The notes below the pieces were generated by a model that saw nothing but the letters and a program-made list of their open reading frames with translations, was not told where the DNA came from and did not search any database. Shown here piece by piece: positions 19,207-30,134 of a stretch of 64,000 bases of DNA. This DNA is from Candidatus Endonucleibacter bathymodioli (GTDB lineage: Bacteria > Pseudomonadota > Gammaproteobacteria > Pseudomonadales > Endozoicomonadaceae): NCBI GenBank assembly GCA_030674915.1, contig JASXSV010000001.1, positions 310,001 to 374,000 of the forward strand. Direction: 5' to 3'. Positions within the stretch are counted from its first letter, which is position 1. Each line of letters starts with the position of its first letter. A program made the position numbers and the translations under genes.

Positions 19207-19953
19207 CTAGCCCATATACATACCACCATTCACATGCACTGTTTCTCCAGTGATATACCCCGCAGCATCACTTGCTAAAAACACAACCACTCCAGCAATA
19301 TCTTCAGGCTGGCCCAATCTTGCTACGGGAATTTGATCTTTCATGAGCTGACGCTGCTCGTCAGTTAACGCTTTTGTCATATCAGTATCAATAAAACCAG
19401 GTGCCACAGTATTCACCGTAATGTCTCGGGAACCAACTTCCCTCGCTAAAGAACGAGAAAAACCTTCCACTCCAGCTTTGGCTGCCGCGTAATTAGCCTG
19501 ACCCGGATTTCCCATAGAACTAACAACAGAGCTTATATTAATGATACGCCCCCAGCGGGCTTTGGTCATACCTCTCATTACCGCTTTACTCATACGAAAA
19601 ATAGCAGTCAAGTTAGTATTAAGAACTTGATCCCACTCATCATTTTTCATGCGCATGAGAAGATTATCTCGGGTAATACCCGCATTATTAACCAGAATTT
19701 GAAGAGCTCCATATTCCGCTGTGACGGTTTTAACGACATCAACACAGCCTTCAGCTGAAGTAACATCTAAAACGATACCCTGACCTCGAATATCCGCTTC
19801 AGCCAGCATCCCTGTAATTGCTCTTGCTCCACTCTCGGTGGTTGCAGTACCAATAACAACCGCACCTTCATTACCCAACGCAACAGCCGTAGCACGACCT
19901 ATACCCCGACTGGCACCCGTCACCAAAGTAACCTTTCCTTTCAAACCAGCCAT
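19207..19953 (-). CDS. fabG: 3-oxoacyl-ACP reductase FabG
   Basis: A 248-residue short-chain dehydrogenase that reduces 3-oxoacyl-ACP with NADPH in each fatty-acid elongation cycle. The Rossmann motif TGASRGIG is at about 12-19, NNAG at about 89-92, and the catalytic triad is S142, Y155 and K159 (NYAAAKAG), with the 13-residue Ser-Tyr spacing of E. coli FabG. The C-terminus VHVNGGMYMG is typical. The ATG at 19953 (MAGLKGKVTL) is chosen because GGAA lies upstream; the ATG at 19968 has no ribosome site. Order fabD-fabG-acpP is canonical. Confidence 0.96.
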   Translation of the reverse strand: MAGLKGKVTLVTGASRGIGRATAVALGNEGAVVIGTATTESGARAITGMLAEADIRGQGIVLDVTSAEGCVDVVKTVTAEYGALQILVNNAGITRDNLLMRMKNDEWDQVLNTNLTAIFRMSKAVMRGMTKARWGRIINISSVVSSMGNPGQANYAAAKAGVEGFSRSLAREVGSRDITVNTVAPGFIDTDMTKALTDEQRQLMKDQIPVARLGQPEDIAGVVVFLASDAAGYITGETVHVNGGMYMG

Positions 19954-20031
19954 AATTATAAGTTCCATACTGATAATAAATACACTATTGCACCAAATCC
20001 ACCAAACAACAAAAACAACAAACTATCAGAA

Positions 20032-20958
20032 TTATACCGCTGAACCCATAGAAGAAAGTGACTCCAGCGACACAACCTTAGCTTGCCGGACAATACGCCT
20101 ATTTAGGCCAGCCAACACCTTTCCAGGTCCACACTCGACAAAATTTACCACCCCTGATTCATACATGGCATTAATAGTTTCAACCCAACGAACTGGTGAG
20201 CAAAGCTGAGCAACAAGATTATTACGAATAACTTCCGGCTCCGAGCAAGCCTCTGCAGAAAAGTTCTGTACAACTGGAGTAATAGGTGAAGTGATTTTCA
20301 CATTTTCAAGTGCAGCTTTCAATTTTTCTGCTGCTGTTTTCATAAGGGCGCAATGAGAAGGAACGCTAACCGGAAGCAACACCTCTTTTTTAGATCCAGC
20401 ATCTTTTGCCTGAATCATAGCACGTTCCACCGCCTCTCTATTACCTGCGATAACAACCTGCCCTGGCGAGTTAAAGTTAACCGCCTCAACCACCTGGCCT
20501 TGAGCAGAAGCCAGACAAACACTGATAACATCGCTATCAGAAAGACCCAATATCGCAGCCATAGCCCCCTCTCCTTCAGAAACAGCTTCTTGCATATACA
20601 AGCCACGATTTCTTACCAGAGTGATAGCATCCCTGAATGCCATAGCACCAGCACAAACTAGGGCGGAATACTCCCCGAGACTATGCCCCGCCATCAAACT
20701 AGGCCTAAGCCCCTCATGTCGGGCAGACCACAACCTCCAAAGTGCGACACTTGCCGCCAATAACCCCGGCTGAGTATTTTCAGTTTTATTTAGCTCTTCA
20801 ACTGGCCCAGAAGAAAACAAAACCGAAAGATCCAGACCTAATAATTCGGATGCTTCACAAAGAGTATCAGCAAATATCGGCTCTGCAATATACTCAGCAA
20901 GCATACCCACTTTCTGAGATCCCTGCCCAGGAAAAATAAAAGCAAATATATCAGTCAT
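20032..20958 (-). CDS. fabD: Malonyl-CoA:ACP transacylase FabD
   Basis: A 308-residue enzyme that moves malonyl from CoA to ACP, supplying extender units. FPGQGSQ is at 9-15, the nucleophile S93 in GHSLGEYSAL, the carboxylate-binding R118 (RNRGLYMQEAV) and H202 (VPSHCALM) are all present. The length is normal. It lies 78 bases upstream of fabG and about 500 bases after plsX, an unusually large gap for this operon. Confidence 0.96.
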   Translation of the reverse strand: MTDIFAFIFPGQGSQKVGMLAEYIAEPIFADTLCEASELLGLDLSVLFSSGPVEELNKTENTQPGLLAASVALWRLWSARHEGLRPSLMAGHSLGEYSALVCAGAMAFRDAITLVRNRGLYMQEAVSEGEGAMAAILGLSDSDVISVCLASAQGQVVEAVNFNSPGQVVIAGNREAVERAMIQAKDAGSKKEVLLPVSVPSHCALMKTAAEKLKAALENVKITSPITPVVQNFSAEACSEPEVIRNNLVAQLCSPVRWVETINAMYESGVVNFVECGPGKVLAGLNRRIVRQAKVVSLESLSSMGSAV

Positions 20959-21454
20959 GGAAACACACCGATCCTAATAAAAAATCCAGACCACACTTAG
21001 GTACCTGAAAATGCAAAATTGCTGGAGGCGCTGGAGGCGCTCCTTCACCATAAGAAGCATAAGGTAGCGCAGTTTTTCTACAAGCTAATAACAGTGAAGA
21101 TGAAGTATCAACTGCCCATTACCAACAACAAATATCACTATAGATACCAACATTCTAACAGATCCACTCAGCCTAAATACAGATGAAAACCAGCCCTGAG
21201 AATATAATAAAGAACTTAGTAGCAGACCTCCTAGCCACTTAACAACCAAGCCACAGGCTAACCTCTTTATCACTTAACTTAGCCACATTTTAAATTAACT
21301 ACCAACACATAACATTCACATTAGTAAGAAACCCATTAATTCGCCCCCCCACACCAACCACCATGAAAAGTGCAAACAAAAAAAAGAACAAAACCAATGA
21401 GCTTATAAAAAGCAGATGCTTAAGTAAGCGAAAGAAATAAACAACCTCTCGCCT
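20959..21454. other. Long plsX-fabD spacer without a recognisable gene
   Basis: About 496 bases. In enterics fabH sits between plsX and fabD, in pseudomonads the two genes are adjacent. No FabH motif was seen here in any frame. It contains a short direct repeat (CTGGAGGCG twice near 21022-21040). A minus-strand frame at 21085-21273 with hydrophobic residues is open but has no family resemblance. Confidence 0.5.
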
Positions 21455-22507
21455 TTACGGAGAATGAGTATAGCCACCTCCTGAGTCTACCATAAGGCAA
21501 TCAGAAACCCCTACTTGCACCTCATATATAGCTTGGCAGACAGCCTGAAAAAAACCTTTCCCATCTGCACTTCCATGACTTTTAACTACTATACCCTGAA
21601 GGCCCAAAAAACTAGCACCATTATACCTCACCGGATCCACACGGCGACAAAACTCTTTTAACACCGGCGAAACAGCCAAACCCAACAGCCGACTCCACCA
21701 ATTTAAGCCAAATGTGGCAAGAAGTTCTTCCTTGACCAAACTAGCTACTCCTTCGGCGGTTTTCAATGCAACATTACCCACAAAACCATCGCAGACGATC
21801 ACGTCTGCCAAACCAGAGAAAATCGCATGCCCTTCAATATAGCCAATATAGTTAATGCGATTATCTTTTTGTATTAACTGACTAGCAAGACGAACCTGCT
21901 TATTACCCTTAATATCTTCGGTTCCGACATTCATCAAAGCCACACGGGGATTATAAACATGATAAACACTTGATGATAATTGCGATCCCATTACTGCAAA
22001 TTGATGTAAATTTATTGCAGTCGAATCAACGTTTGCTCCTATATCCAGCAAAATAGCCGAACCTTTTCTACAAGGGATACAGGTGGCAATAGCAGGACGA
22101 TCAACATCGGCGACCATTTGTAAAAGATGTCGACCCATCGCCATCAACGCTCCTGTATTTCCAGCGCTGACACAAGCATGAGCCTCACCACTCGCAACAA
22201 GCTCAAGCATCATCCACATGGAAGACTCTTGTTTTGACCGAAGAACGCTGAAAGGACTATCGCTCATTGACACAGTTTTGACAGAATGAACAATAGCAAG
22301 ACGACTCCAGTCTATCCCTGGAACCATCCTAAGAAATGATTTAATAAAAACCTCATCTCCTATCAAATATAAAAATAGATCCGGCTTATCCGTCAGCAAT
22401 TTAATTACGGAACACATCCGAGCACTAGGACTTTCGTCCCCACTCATTACATCAAGCGCAATTCTGATACTCGTAAGTGCAGCGCTTCCTGCCTTAGAAG
22501 GAATCAC
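21455..22507 (-). CDS. plsX: Phosphate acyltransferase PlsX
   Basis: About 350 residues; makes acyl-phosphate from acyl-ACP for PlsY in phosphatidic acid synthesis, a peripheral membrane enzyme. Family signs: [12 protein letters not shown] near the N-terminus, [46 protein letters not shown] and [22 protein letters not shown] start at 22507 overlaps the rpmF stop (GTGA), implying translational coupling. The usual MGGDxGP box is MSGDESP here, a small departure. Confidence 0.95.
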   Translation of the reverse strand: MIPSKAGSAALTSIRIALDVMSGDESPSARMCSVIKLLTDKPDLFLYLIGDEVFIKSFLRMVPGIDWSRLAIVHSVKTVSMSDSPFSVLRSKQESSMWMMLELVASGEAHACVSAGNTGALMAMGRHLLQMVADVDRPAIATCIPCRKGSAILLDIGANVDSTAINLHQFAVMGSQLSSSVYHVYNPRVALMNVGTEDIKGNKQVRLASQLIQKDNRINYIGYIEGHAIFSGLADVIVCDGFVGNVALKTAEGVASLVKEELLATFGLNWWSRLLGLAVSPVLKEFCRRVDPVRYNGASFLGLQGIVVKSHGSADGKGFFQAVCQAIYEVQVGVSDCLMVDSGGGYTHSP

Positions 22508-22686
22508 TCGTCATTATTGCTTTCAATAATTTGACGTCCTCGGTAAAAACCATCTGCGGTCATATGGTGACGACGATGAGACTCTCCAGTATTAACATCC
22601 TGAGACAGTTGAACGCTCTTCAGTGCATCATGGGAGCGTCGCATATCACGCTTAGAGCGAGTTTTACGATTTTGCTGAACAGCCAT
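22504..22686 (-). CDS. rpmF: 50S ribosomal protein L32
   Basis: A 60-residue basic protein starting [20 protein letters not shown], the conserved L32 N-terminus, with THHRRHH-like [18 protein letters not shown] afterwards. Part of the 50S subunit. It follows yceD by two bases and overlaps plsX, the standard yceD-rpmF-plsX arrangement. Confidence 0.97.
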   Translation of the reverse strand: MAVQQNRKTRSKRDMRRSHDALKSVQLSQDVNTGESHRRHHMTADGFYRGRQIIESNNDE

Positions 22687-22688
22687 TA

Positions 22689-23252
22689 TTAACTCTCCTG
22701 AATCGTAGCGACATCAGCTTTAAGTTTTGCCAGCGCGCTAAACGGGTTGTCTGTTTCTTTGTTGACTACGTTTTCATTGCCTTTCCGACCAACAAAATAT
22801 TTTGATTTGGCAGTCCAGATTTGCTTAGAATAGCAGTCCGAATTATGGTAAGGAATCAATGGCAGCCCTAACAACAACTCATCCTCCAACAATGGAATAA
22901 GCTCAATAGGCTCTTTCTGGAGGAAAAGTGGGTCATATTTCACAGACAACGCTTTTGCCTGCTCATCAGTCCACACAGCCATTAATAGAATATCTACATG
23001 CACCGAAATATCGGCCACATCAAGACATCGCTGACAGATCATGTTACATTCCAGGTTCAGGCATCCCTCAAGTATTACGTTACTACATTCATCCACATAA
23101 AATCGTAACTCTACCCTTACCTCTCCCTGATCATCGGCCAAAACATCCACTAACCGACTAAAACACGCCACTGCCAACGAACCTTCAAATAACTTACCTT
23201 GACGCGCAAGCTTGCACGGATCAATAGTTTTGGATAATTGACTAATTAACAT
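22689..23252 (-). CDS. yceD: YceD/DUF177 family protein (23S rRNA accumulation protein)
   Basis: About 187 residues from the ATG at 23252 ([20 protein letters not shown]), which aligns with family starts; a TTG-initiated longer form is possible. The conserved pattern [15 protein letters not shown], an E/C-x3-C-x2-C metal-type motif, and a C-terminal [18 protein letters not shown] segment mark DUF177. In E. coli and plants it is linked to 23S rRNA maturation, which fits its coupling with rpmF. Confidence 0.9.
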   Translation of the reverse strand: MLISQLSKTIDPCKLARQGKLFEGSLAVACFSRLVDVLADDQGEVRVELRFYVDECSNVILEGCLNLECNMICQRCLDVADISVHVDILLMAVWTDEQAKALSVKYDPLFLQKEPIELIPLLEDELLLGLPLIPYHNSDCYSKQIWTAKSKYFVGRKGNENVVNKETDNPFSALAKLKADVATIQES

Positions 23253-23379
23253 AAGTAGGCAATCATAGAGGATAAACTCCCAACCTGTCAAAGAGTTTTA
23301 TAACCATAATATTTTACCAGTTACCATTTTAAGGTGTGAGTAACAAACGCCGCACACGAAACAGGAGAAAACAGCGGTG

Positions 23380-23961
23380 ATGAAACTTGTTCTGGCGTCG
23401 AGTTCAAAATATAGAAGAATGCTACTAAAAACCCTAAAAATACCGTTTGAGCATCATTCACCAGAAATCGATGAAACACCTTTAGCCAAAGAATCTGCTC
23501 AAGCACTTGCAGAACGCCTTGCCATACAAAAAGCAAAAGCCGTAGTTAACACGTACCCATCTCACCTGATTATCGGCTCAGATCAAACCGCATCTATTAA
23601 CGGAATACTGCTAGGAAAACCCTACAACAAACAACAAGCCACCAAGCAACTATCTCTATGTAGCGGCCAGCAAGTAACTTTTTTTTCCGGTCTCTGCCTG
23701 CTTAACAGCAAAACCGGCCTTAGCCAGCACCAATGCCTACCATTTCAAGTAGATTTTCGACACCTTAGTCCACAACAAATCAGCTATTATATTGACGAAG
23801 AACAGCCTTTAGATTGCGTCGGTAGCTTTAAATGCGAAGGCTTGGGAATTGCACTATTTGAAAAACTATCTGGGAATGACCCCAATATACTGATAGGCCT
23901 TCCTTTAATCGCGCTGACCTCTATGTTACGCAACGAATCAATCGATATACTAGGGCCTTAA
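23380..23961 (+). CDS. maf: Maf-like nucleotide pyrophosphatase (YceF type)
   Basis: About 194 residues. Maf/YceF proteins hydrolyse modified NTPs such as 7-methyl-GTP. The SxSxxR motif (LASSSKYRRMLL) is at 5-13, the ExDE-like PEIDETP, the GSDQT acidic motif and the late CVGSFKCEGLG segment are all present. AGGAG lies at 23363-23367; the ATG at 23380 and a GTG at 23377 are both possible starts. It is divergent from yceD across about 130 bases, the usual arrangement. Confidence 0.92.
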   Translation: MKLVLASSSKYRRMLLKTLKIPFEHHSPEIDETPLAKESAQALAERLAIQKAKAVVNTYPSHLIIGSDQTASINGILLGKPYNKQQATKQLSLCSGQQVTFFSGLCLLNSKTGLSQHQCLPFQVDFRHLSPQQISYYIDEEQPLDCVGSFKCEGLGIALFEKLSGNDPNILIGLPLIALTSMLRNESIDILGP

Positions 23962-24203
23962 AACTTTACTCCCCCAGCGCCAATCTATGCCAACCCTACT
24001 TATAAATGAGATACTGCCAACTATTCTCACCCCAGCCACCTACTACTCGCAAGATCGTAGTAATGCGCCCGCTTATAACCTTCTCCTACCCACACCTTCA
24101 ATGGTAAAAATCAATATTCACAGCAAAACAATGAAGCTATTCACAGACACCCTAAAACAAAACAACCCCAAATTTACACTCTAGGAGCACAAAATCTATT
24201 CAC

Positions 24204-25187
24204 TTATCTAAGTTGGATACCATTAGTACCCAGAACTTCAAGAAAAGCGCCAATTGCATCCACACCAAAGTCTCTAGCCAAACGTTCAAACGCCGAGGCT
24301 TTGGGAGTAAAATCCTTAATTTCGTCCACCCCAACTATATCGTGCGCAACAAAACCGACACTGCCCAAGCCATCAAGCAAGCCAATTTCTTTAGCTTTTT
24401 CGCCGACCCATACCATACCTGAAAAAATATCCGGATGATCCGACAACCGATCACCACGCCCATACTTGACACTATCAATAAACTGCTTATGAACAATGTC
24501 AAGAGAATCTTGCCAGCGCTTAGATGCAGATCTGTCCTCATCTTGAAAAGGATCCATAAACCCCTTATACTCTCCTGCCGTATAACTTCTTCGAACGATG
24601 CCAACCTTCTTCATCGCTTCAACAAAACCAAATCCTGAAGAAATAACACCAATAGAACCTACCATACTGGCTTTATTCGCATAGATAGCATCAGCCGCAG
24701 AAGCAACATAGTAGCCACCAGAAGCACCAATATCAGTAATTACAGCATAGAGCGGTGTATCTAAATGCAGCTTCCTCAACCTGATAATTTCGTCATATAT
24801 ATAGCCCGACTGCACCGGACTTCCTCCAGGGCTATTAATCCTCAAAATAACAGCCTTAGTACCCTTATCATCAAAAGCAGCCCTGAGACCCGTAATAATA
24901 ATATCTGCGCTAGCATCTCCGTTATCAGAAATAACTCCATTGAGATCAACCAGAGCAGTATGCACTCCTCCAGAGCCTATATTCATATTTATTCTAGACG
25001 AGTTATAAATAACGTTCGCTATCAAAAACAGCCATGCGAACGTCAAAAGTTTAAAAAAAATGCTCCATCTTCTAGAACGTCTCTGTTCAGTCACCGAACT
25101 CACAACCAAACTTTCTAGCAACTTCCACGCAGTATCCGCGTCGCTACCAACAGGAATATTTTCTGTAGATTTCTGTCTTATATCCAT
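24204..25187 (-). CDS. sppA: S49-family signal peptide peptidase, SppA type
   Basis: A 327-residue inner-membrane serine protease that cleaves leftover signal peptides. A basic N-region (EQRRSRRWS) precedes one membrane segment at about 44-62. The protease domain includes LRINSPGGSP at about 115-123, the nucleophile S156 in GASGGYYVAS and the general-base Lys likely K208 (TAGEYKGF), followed by NKASMVGSIGV. The length fits the short single-domain SppA class. It sits between maf and rluC as in pseudomonads. Confidence 0.93.
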   Translation of the reverse strand: MDIRQKSTENIPVGSDADTAWKLLESLVVSSVTEQRRSRRWSIFFKLLTFAWLFLIANVIYNSSRINMNIGSGGVHTALVDLNGVISDNGDASADIIITGLRAAFDDKGTKAVILRINSPGGSPVQSGYIYDEIIRLRKLHLDTPLYAVITDIGASGGYYVASAADAIYANKASMVGSIGVISSGFGFVEAMKKVGIVRRSYTAGEYKGFMDPFQDEDRSASKRWQDSLDIVHKQFIDSVKYGRGDRLSDHPDIFSGMVWVGEKAKEIGLLDGLGSVGFVAHDIVGVDEIKDFTPKASAFERLARDFGVDAIGAFLEVLGTNGIQLR

Positions 25188-25550
25188 CGTTTACCCTCTA
25201 TAGGAATGTCCCTTTCACAAATCATCTCTTATACCAAATACCCTTGAAGACATAAGGCTATTAACCAACATCACCTTAAATAATGACAGACATAGACTTA
25301 ACCAACCTAACCTCAACCAATCAAAAAAATCAGACTCTCTAGCAAACCATCAGAGACCACACCATATTCTCTAACCGTCAGCTCTCCATATTAAACCATT
25401 ACACCTTCCACCTTCCACCTTCCACCTTCCACCTTCCACCACCAACCGTAGCAGGTATAATTTAAGCCTTACTTGAAAACTATCTTGCTTACCATAATCA
25501 CCTGGCCTCAATATTCATAGGACTTCACTTTTTTACTGCCTATCTACATT
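25188..25550. other. sppA-rluC spacer
   Basis: About 360 bases without a gene, ending in the heptamer repeat at 25402-25440. No promoter could be assigned with confidence. Confidence 0.4.
25402..25440. repeat. Heptanucleotide tandem repeat (CACCTTC)n
   Basis: Five consecutive units of CACCTTC (25402-25436) followed by a partial unit. It lies in the sppA-rluC spacer, upstream of sppA. Seven-base units are prone to slippage; here it is non-coding. Confidence 0.85.
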
Positions 25551-26597
25551 TCAAGTTACTTTAGGCGCATCATTCATCTTCTCAGCACCCATTTTCTGCA
25601 AAAACCCACCTAAATCATTTGGCAACGGCGCCTCTACTGTGACTACCACCCCTGTGGGCAGTGTCAGCGTCAAACTTGCCGCATGCAAAAAAAGACGCTT
25701 CACGCCTTGCTGCCTGTAACGCTGATTATCCTTGTCATTACCGTACTTAGCATCACCTATAATAGCATGACCAGCCTCTAGGCAGTGCACCCGAATCTGG
25801 TGAGTTCGTCCAGTTAAAGGACTCGCTTCAACCAACGTTACTCCACTAAATCTTTCTAACACCCGATAACAGGTTTTTGAAGCCTTACCATTGACATCAA
25901 CCCGAACAATACGCTCACCTGAACAAAGGGTATTCTTCCTCAGCGGCGCATTAACTATATGCCTTTTTAACGGCCAGCAGCCAACTACTAAGGTATGATA
26001 CACCTTCTTCACCTCATTGTTTTGCAGCTGGCCATGAATGTGTCGGAGCACAGAACGTTTTTTAGCAATCATCAGGCACCCAGAGGTTTCCCTATCCAGA
26101 CGGTGAACCAGCTCCAGTCCTTTTTCTTTAGGTCGCATTTGTCGAAAAGCTTCTATAATACCACAAGAAATACCACTACCACCATGGACTGCCAATCCTG
26201 ACGGTTTGTTAATAATAAGAAGCCCAGCATCCTCATAAAGTAAAGATTTCGCCAGCAGTTCAGAAACAGAGACAGGCATATAAGTTTTTTCAGTTTCTTC
26301 GGCTACGCGCACTGGAGGTATTCTAAGGAAGTCTCCATCCTGAAGCCGATAACCAGGGGCTACTCTTTTTTTATTGACCCTTACCTCCCCTTTTCGAATA
26401 ATTCGATAAATCCGAGTTTTAGGTACCCCTTTAAGAGTCCGGCACAGATAATTATCTAGACGCTGACCTTCAACATCACTAATAGTAACCCACTGCACCG
26501 AAGGCTTATCCAGATTGCTAGACCGACAAAAACTTCCTTCTTTTTTTTGCGATTCAAACATTGAAAGAGCTATTACATCACTTGACTGTTTATTCAT
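25551..26597 (-). CDS. rluC: 23S rRNA pseudouridine synthase RluC
   Basis: A 348-residue enzyme that isomerises uridines in domain V helices of 23S rRNA. The S4 RNA-binding domain is at about 44-95 (GQRLDNYLCRTL, IRKGEVRVNKKR). The catalytic Asp168 is in LVHRLDRETSGCL. GRTHQIRVH near the C-terminus is also conserved. It is divergent from rne across about 740 bases, as in most gammaproteobacteria. Confidence 0.95.
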   Translation of the reverse strand: MNKQSSDVIALSMFESQKKEGSFCRSSNLDKPSVQWVTISDVEGQRLDNYLCRTLKGVPKTRIYRIIRKGEVRVNKKRVAPGYRLQDGDFLRIPPVRVAEETEKTYMPVSVSELLAKSLLYEDAGLLIINKPSGLAVHGGSGISCGIIEAFRQMRPKEKGLELVHRLDRETSGCLMIAKKRSVLRHIHGQLQNNEVKKVYHTLVVGCWPLKRHIVNAPLRKNTLCSGERIVRVDVNGKASKTCYRVLERFSGVTLVEASPLTGRTHQIRVHCLEAGHAIIGDAKYGNDKDNQRYRQQGVKRLFLHAASLTLTLPTGVVVTVEAPLPNDLGGFLQKMGAEKMNDAPKVT

Positions 26598-27336
26598 TTT
26601 ACTATGTTATCAGTTTTACTCTATTTGAAGCACCTGAAGATTACTGGTATAATCAATTTCTGCCTAGCATAACATTAAAAAAGGCAGTCTATTTTTGTAA
26701 CTTGAGTCTCTTGGAGACAGATAATACGTTTATCACGTCACCCCAAGAGGCTGGTGACTGCACACATTATTAGACACTAATTTAGACACTAATAATGTGA
26801 GACCTTTGCACGAGCCGTAATTTTGTTCATTGGTGAGGCAAAAACGCACGAAAAGAGAGGATTTATGCTTACAAATGATCGATTCAGTATGCTTTTAACC
26901 AAGCCAGTTGGCAAAAGAGCAATCGCGTAAAGGTCTTATTAATTGATGCTTTTTACCAACAGTATCAAACACGAAGTAAAGAACACGGCTAAACCCGTTA
27001 TAGATTAACAGTGCTACCCTCCATAAGCGAGGCTCGATTTCAGGAAAGAGCAGGTGACCGATATTACCAAGGCACCAGAGTTATTATTGGCTCAATCAAA
27101 TATTCGATTGAAAACCAATAGCAACTGGAACCTGCTATTTTACTCCCCTGTGTTCAAGAACTCTATTCATGACACAGGATAATGCTATATCGTTACGCTA
27201 CATCTCAGCAAAATACTGAAATGTAAGTATGATAGCACTTAAAAAGATCCGGCTGCATCATACAAAAAGCTCGGACTTTTAGAAAAATCGGGCTATGACG
27301 ACTTGAGAGGCTAGCTTCAAGCAAACCGGTAGATTT
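26598..27336. other. rluC-rne intergenic region, probable rne leader with IS debris
   Basis: About 740 bases. It contains a hairpin at 26763-26799, an IS-type terminus at 26799-26814 and an unidentified remainder. In relatives a long rne 5' leader allows RNase E to regulate its own mRNA; a leader would fit in the last few hundred bases but no conserved hairpin was confirmed. Confidence 0.4.
26763..26814. repeat. 11-bp inverted repeat abutting an IS terminus
   Basis: CACATTATTAG (26763-26773) and CTAATAATGTG (26789-26799) pair perfectly around 15 bases; inside, AGACACTAAT is directly repeated. The last G starts GAGACCTTTGCACGAG (26799-26814), the same 16-base end as the element at 37652. Confidence 0.75.
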
Positions 27337-30078
27337 ATGAATAGAATGTTGATAAATGCAACACAGCAGGAAGAGCTGCGTGTTGCGCTCGTAGACGGAC
27401 AGCGTCTTTATGACTTAGATATTGAATCCAGCACCCGCGAACAAAAAAAAGCTAATATATACAAGGGCACAATCACCCGCGTTGAACCCAGCCTAGAAGC
27501 AGCTTTTGTGGATTTTGGTGCAAAGCGACATGGATTCCTGCCTCTAAAGGAAATATCTCGAGAATATTTCTGCAAACCTCCTTCCGCTCGCACAAGCATC
27601 AGAGACACTCTTAAGGAAGGCCAGACAGTTCTTGTCCAAGTAGACAAAGAAGAAAGAGGCAGCAAAGGCGCAGCGCTAACAACATTGATAAGCCTAGCAG
27701 GTCGCTACTTGGTACTCATGCCGAATAACCCTCGCGCTGCGGGCATTTCCCGCCGTATTGAGGGAAATGAACGAGCAGAGCTGCGCGAAACACTCAATAC
27801 GCTGAACATACCTCCAGAAATGGGAGTTATTGTCAGAACGGCAGGACTAGGCCGATCTCTTGAGGAGCTTCAGTGGGATTTAAAGTATTTACTGCAATTA
27901 TGGAACTCCATTAAAGAAGCTTCTGCTAACAGAACAGCTCCACTGCTTATCCACCAAGAAAGCAATCTTATAATTCGAGCCATTAGGGATTGCCTCCGCC
28001 ACGATATCAGCGAAGTACTCATCGACAAAGCCAGCGTTCATCAAGAAGCCCTTGAATTTGTGCAACAGGTCATGCCCCTATATGCATCAAAATTCAAATT
28101 ATACAAAGACAGCATTCCACTATTCAATCGATTCCAAATTGAATCACAAATTGAAACCGCATTCCAAAGGGAGGTTAAACTCTCCTCTGGAGGCTCTATC
28201 GTTATCGACCCCACGGAAGCTCTAGTCTCTATTGATATAAACTCAGCAAAGGCCACCAGTGGCGCAGATATTGAAGAAACAGCGCTAAATACCAACCTTG
28301 AAGCTGCGGATGAAATTGCCCGACAGCTAAGACTGCGTGATATCGGTGGCCTAATCGTTATTGATTTTATCGACATGAGTAATAACCGCAATCAGCGCGA
28401 AGTTGAAAACCGTATTCGTCTTGCTTTAGCTATGGATCGTGCCCGAGTTCAAACTGGCCGAATATCCCTCTTCGGCTTACTTGAAATGTCTCGTCAAAGG
28501 CTTCGCCCATCTTTGGGTGAAACGAGCGGAATCGTTTGCCCTCGCTGCTCTGGCCAGGGATCAGTACGGGATATTGAGTCCCTAGCTTTATCAATCATGC
28601 GCATTATGGAAGAAGAAGCCATGAAAGGTAATACATCTGAAATTCGTGCACAAGTACCAATATCTGTTGCCGCATTTTTGCTAAACGAAAAGCGTTCTGG
28701 CATTACTGAAATAGAGTCACGCCATAGCACCCGTATTATCATTATTCCTAACCCAAACCTAGAGACCCCTCATTACGAGGTCCAGAGAATACGTGATGAT
28801 CAACAAAACGATCAAACGCCGGTCAGCAGCTATGGAATTACTGATACCAAAGACTATTATGAAGAGTCGACTAATGGTAGACAACCTAAAAAAACTGTGG
28901 CCGCAGTACAGAACATCCACCCCCCCAAGCTAGCTCTTGAACAGAAAAAAAATACGGGCTTAATCAAATCTTTTGTTAAAGCTATTGGTGATATTTTCAC
29001 CACTACTGAGGAAGAAAAACCAACCACAAGCAACAATACACGTCCCACTCAATCGGACAAAAAAAAAGACTGGTCTCAGCAGTCCAATCGAGGAGAAAAC
29101 AAGTCAAGACCTTATAACAAGCAAATGAATAATAAAGTTATCCCGCAAAATAATTCCCGGAATTTAGTTAAAAAAGAAGATGCCCAGCCAGGAGAACTCA
29201 TAAATAAAAATCGTAACGACTCCTCACAACAATCGAATCAGGGTCGCACCGTTGGTTATGCTAGCAGCTCCCCGCAACATAGTGAGCTTTCTAACACTAA
29301 TCGTGACGAGAAAGGCTGTCAACAGCAACATACTCCTCAAAAAACCAACTCCGAGGATCAGTCTAACGCGTCATGGGAAGACAATAAACTCAGGCGCAGA
29401 CCAAACACAGCATCACGAAGGCGACATAATCGTCAGTCTATGAGAGATCATGGACAGGAACAATTACCAATGATGGCCCCACCGAAAACCAACCCTACAT
29501 CAGCCATGCCTCTTGATACTTTGAGTCAAGTAATGTCTATCCCCACTCACGAGCAGAATCAAAAACAAGATATACCTCCGCGTCAACCACCGCTTCTTAC
29601 ACCACCGGTGATTCAAACAACTAAAAAAGATGAGGCCTGCGCACCTCCCGCTAAAGAGCATCGCGCTAGCATCACTGTTGCGGCTGCAAACGATATTCCT
29701 GTTCAGCTATCTAAAAACACTACGGAGACAACAACATCTTACACCAAGCCCCAGCCACAAACTGCTGAAATTGTGAAAATCTCAGTAGCTCCAGATGAAA
29801 ATATCATAATTCCACAAAAAACACCCATTCCAGAGATGACGACACCAACAAGCATAAACCCTGGTGATCAAACAAAGACTCCAGAGAGTCACACAACCTC
29901 TGGAGCATACACCAAACATACCGAAGTCAATAATCAAATATTGGAATCAACAAGTCTGCACAGACGAAGCCGAGCTCATAACGACCCTAGGCTGACTCAA
30001 AAAGAAGCGGTAGAATCTATCCCCGATAAACATGCCGAAAAAGCTCCTGCCCAAGCAGAGGAAAAACCTTTATCATAG
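27337..30078 (+). CDS. rne: Ribonuclease E
   Basis: A 913-residue essential endoribonuclease that starts mRNA decay and processes rRNA and tRNA. The start [20 protein letters not shown] mirrors E. coli RNase E. The S1 domain ([20 protein letters not shown]) is at about 40-120, the DNase I-like site has the Asp pair in SIDINSA and IVIDFIDM, and the Zn-link CPRCSGQG is near 405. The C-terminal half (about 510-913) is low-complexity, rich in Q, N, T, P, with a basic RNA-binding-like patch [16 protein letters not shown] near 690; it would scaffold the degradosome. Located next to rluC and murB. Confidence 0.97.
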   Translation: MNRMLINATQQEELRVALVDGQRLYDLDIESSTREQKKANIYKGTITRVEPSLEAAFVDFGAKRHGFLPLKEISREYFCKPPSARTSIRDTLKEGQTVLVQVDKEERGSKGAALTTLISLAGRYLVLMPNNPRAAGISRRIEGNERAELRETLNTLNIPPEMGVIVRTAGLGRSLEELQWDLKYLLQLWNSIKEASANRTAPLLIHQESNLIIRAIRDCLRHDISEVLIDKASVHQEALEFVQQVMPLYASKFKLYKDSIPLFNRFQIESQIETAFQREVKLSSGGSIVIDPTEALVSIDINSAKATSGADIEETALNTNLEAADEIARQLRLRDIGGLIVIDFIDMSNNRNQREVENRIRLALAMDRARVQTGRISLFGLLEMSRQRLRPSLGETSGIVCPRCSGQGSVRDIESLALSIMRIMEEEAMKGNTSEIRAQVPISVAAFLLNEKRSGITEIESRHSTRIIIIPNPNLETPHYEVQRIRDDQQNDQTPVSSYGITDTKDYYEESTNGRQPKKTVAAVQNIHPPKLALEQKKNTGLIKSFVKAIGDIFTTTEEEKPTTSNNTRPTQSDKKKDWSQQSNRGENKSRPYNKQMNNKVIPQNNSRNLVKKEDAQPGELINKNRNDSSQQSNQGRTVGYASSSPQHSELSNTNRDEKGCQQQHTPQKTNSEDQSNASWEDNKLRRRPNTASRRRHNRQSMRDHGQEQLPMMAPPKTNPTSAMPLDTLSQVMSIPTHEQNQKQDIPPRQPPLLTPPVIQTTKKDEACAPPAKEHRASITVAAANDIPVQLSKNTTETTTSYTKPQPQTAEIVKISVAPDENIIIPQKTPIPEMTTPTSINPGDQTKTPESHTTSGAYTKHTEVNNQILESTSLHRRSRAHNDPRLTQKEAVESIPDKHAEKAPAQAEEKPLS

Positions 30079-30107
30079 CAATAACAAACCTAGCAAGGGC
30101 AAAAACA

Positions 30108-30133
30108 AGAAAGACGACCTAGGACGTCTTTCT
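30108..30133 (-). terminator. Hairpin between convergent rne and murB
   Basis: AGAAAGACG (30108-30116) and CGTCTTTCT (30125-30133) pair over nine bases with an eight-base loop. On the minus strand the stem is followed by TTGTTTTTG, so it best serves as the murB terminator, two bases after its stop codon. Confidence 0.7.
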
Positions 30134-30134
30134 A

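Noticed and set aside
21085..21273. Hydrophobic 62-codon frame in the plsX-fabD gap
   Set aside because: No ribosome site, no resemblance to a known small membrane protein, and no conserved context.
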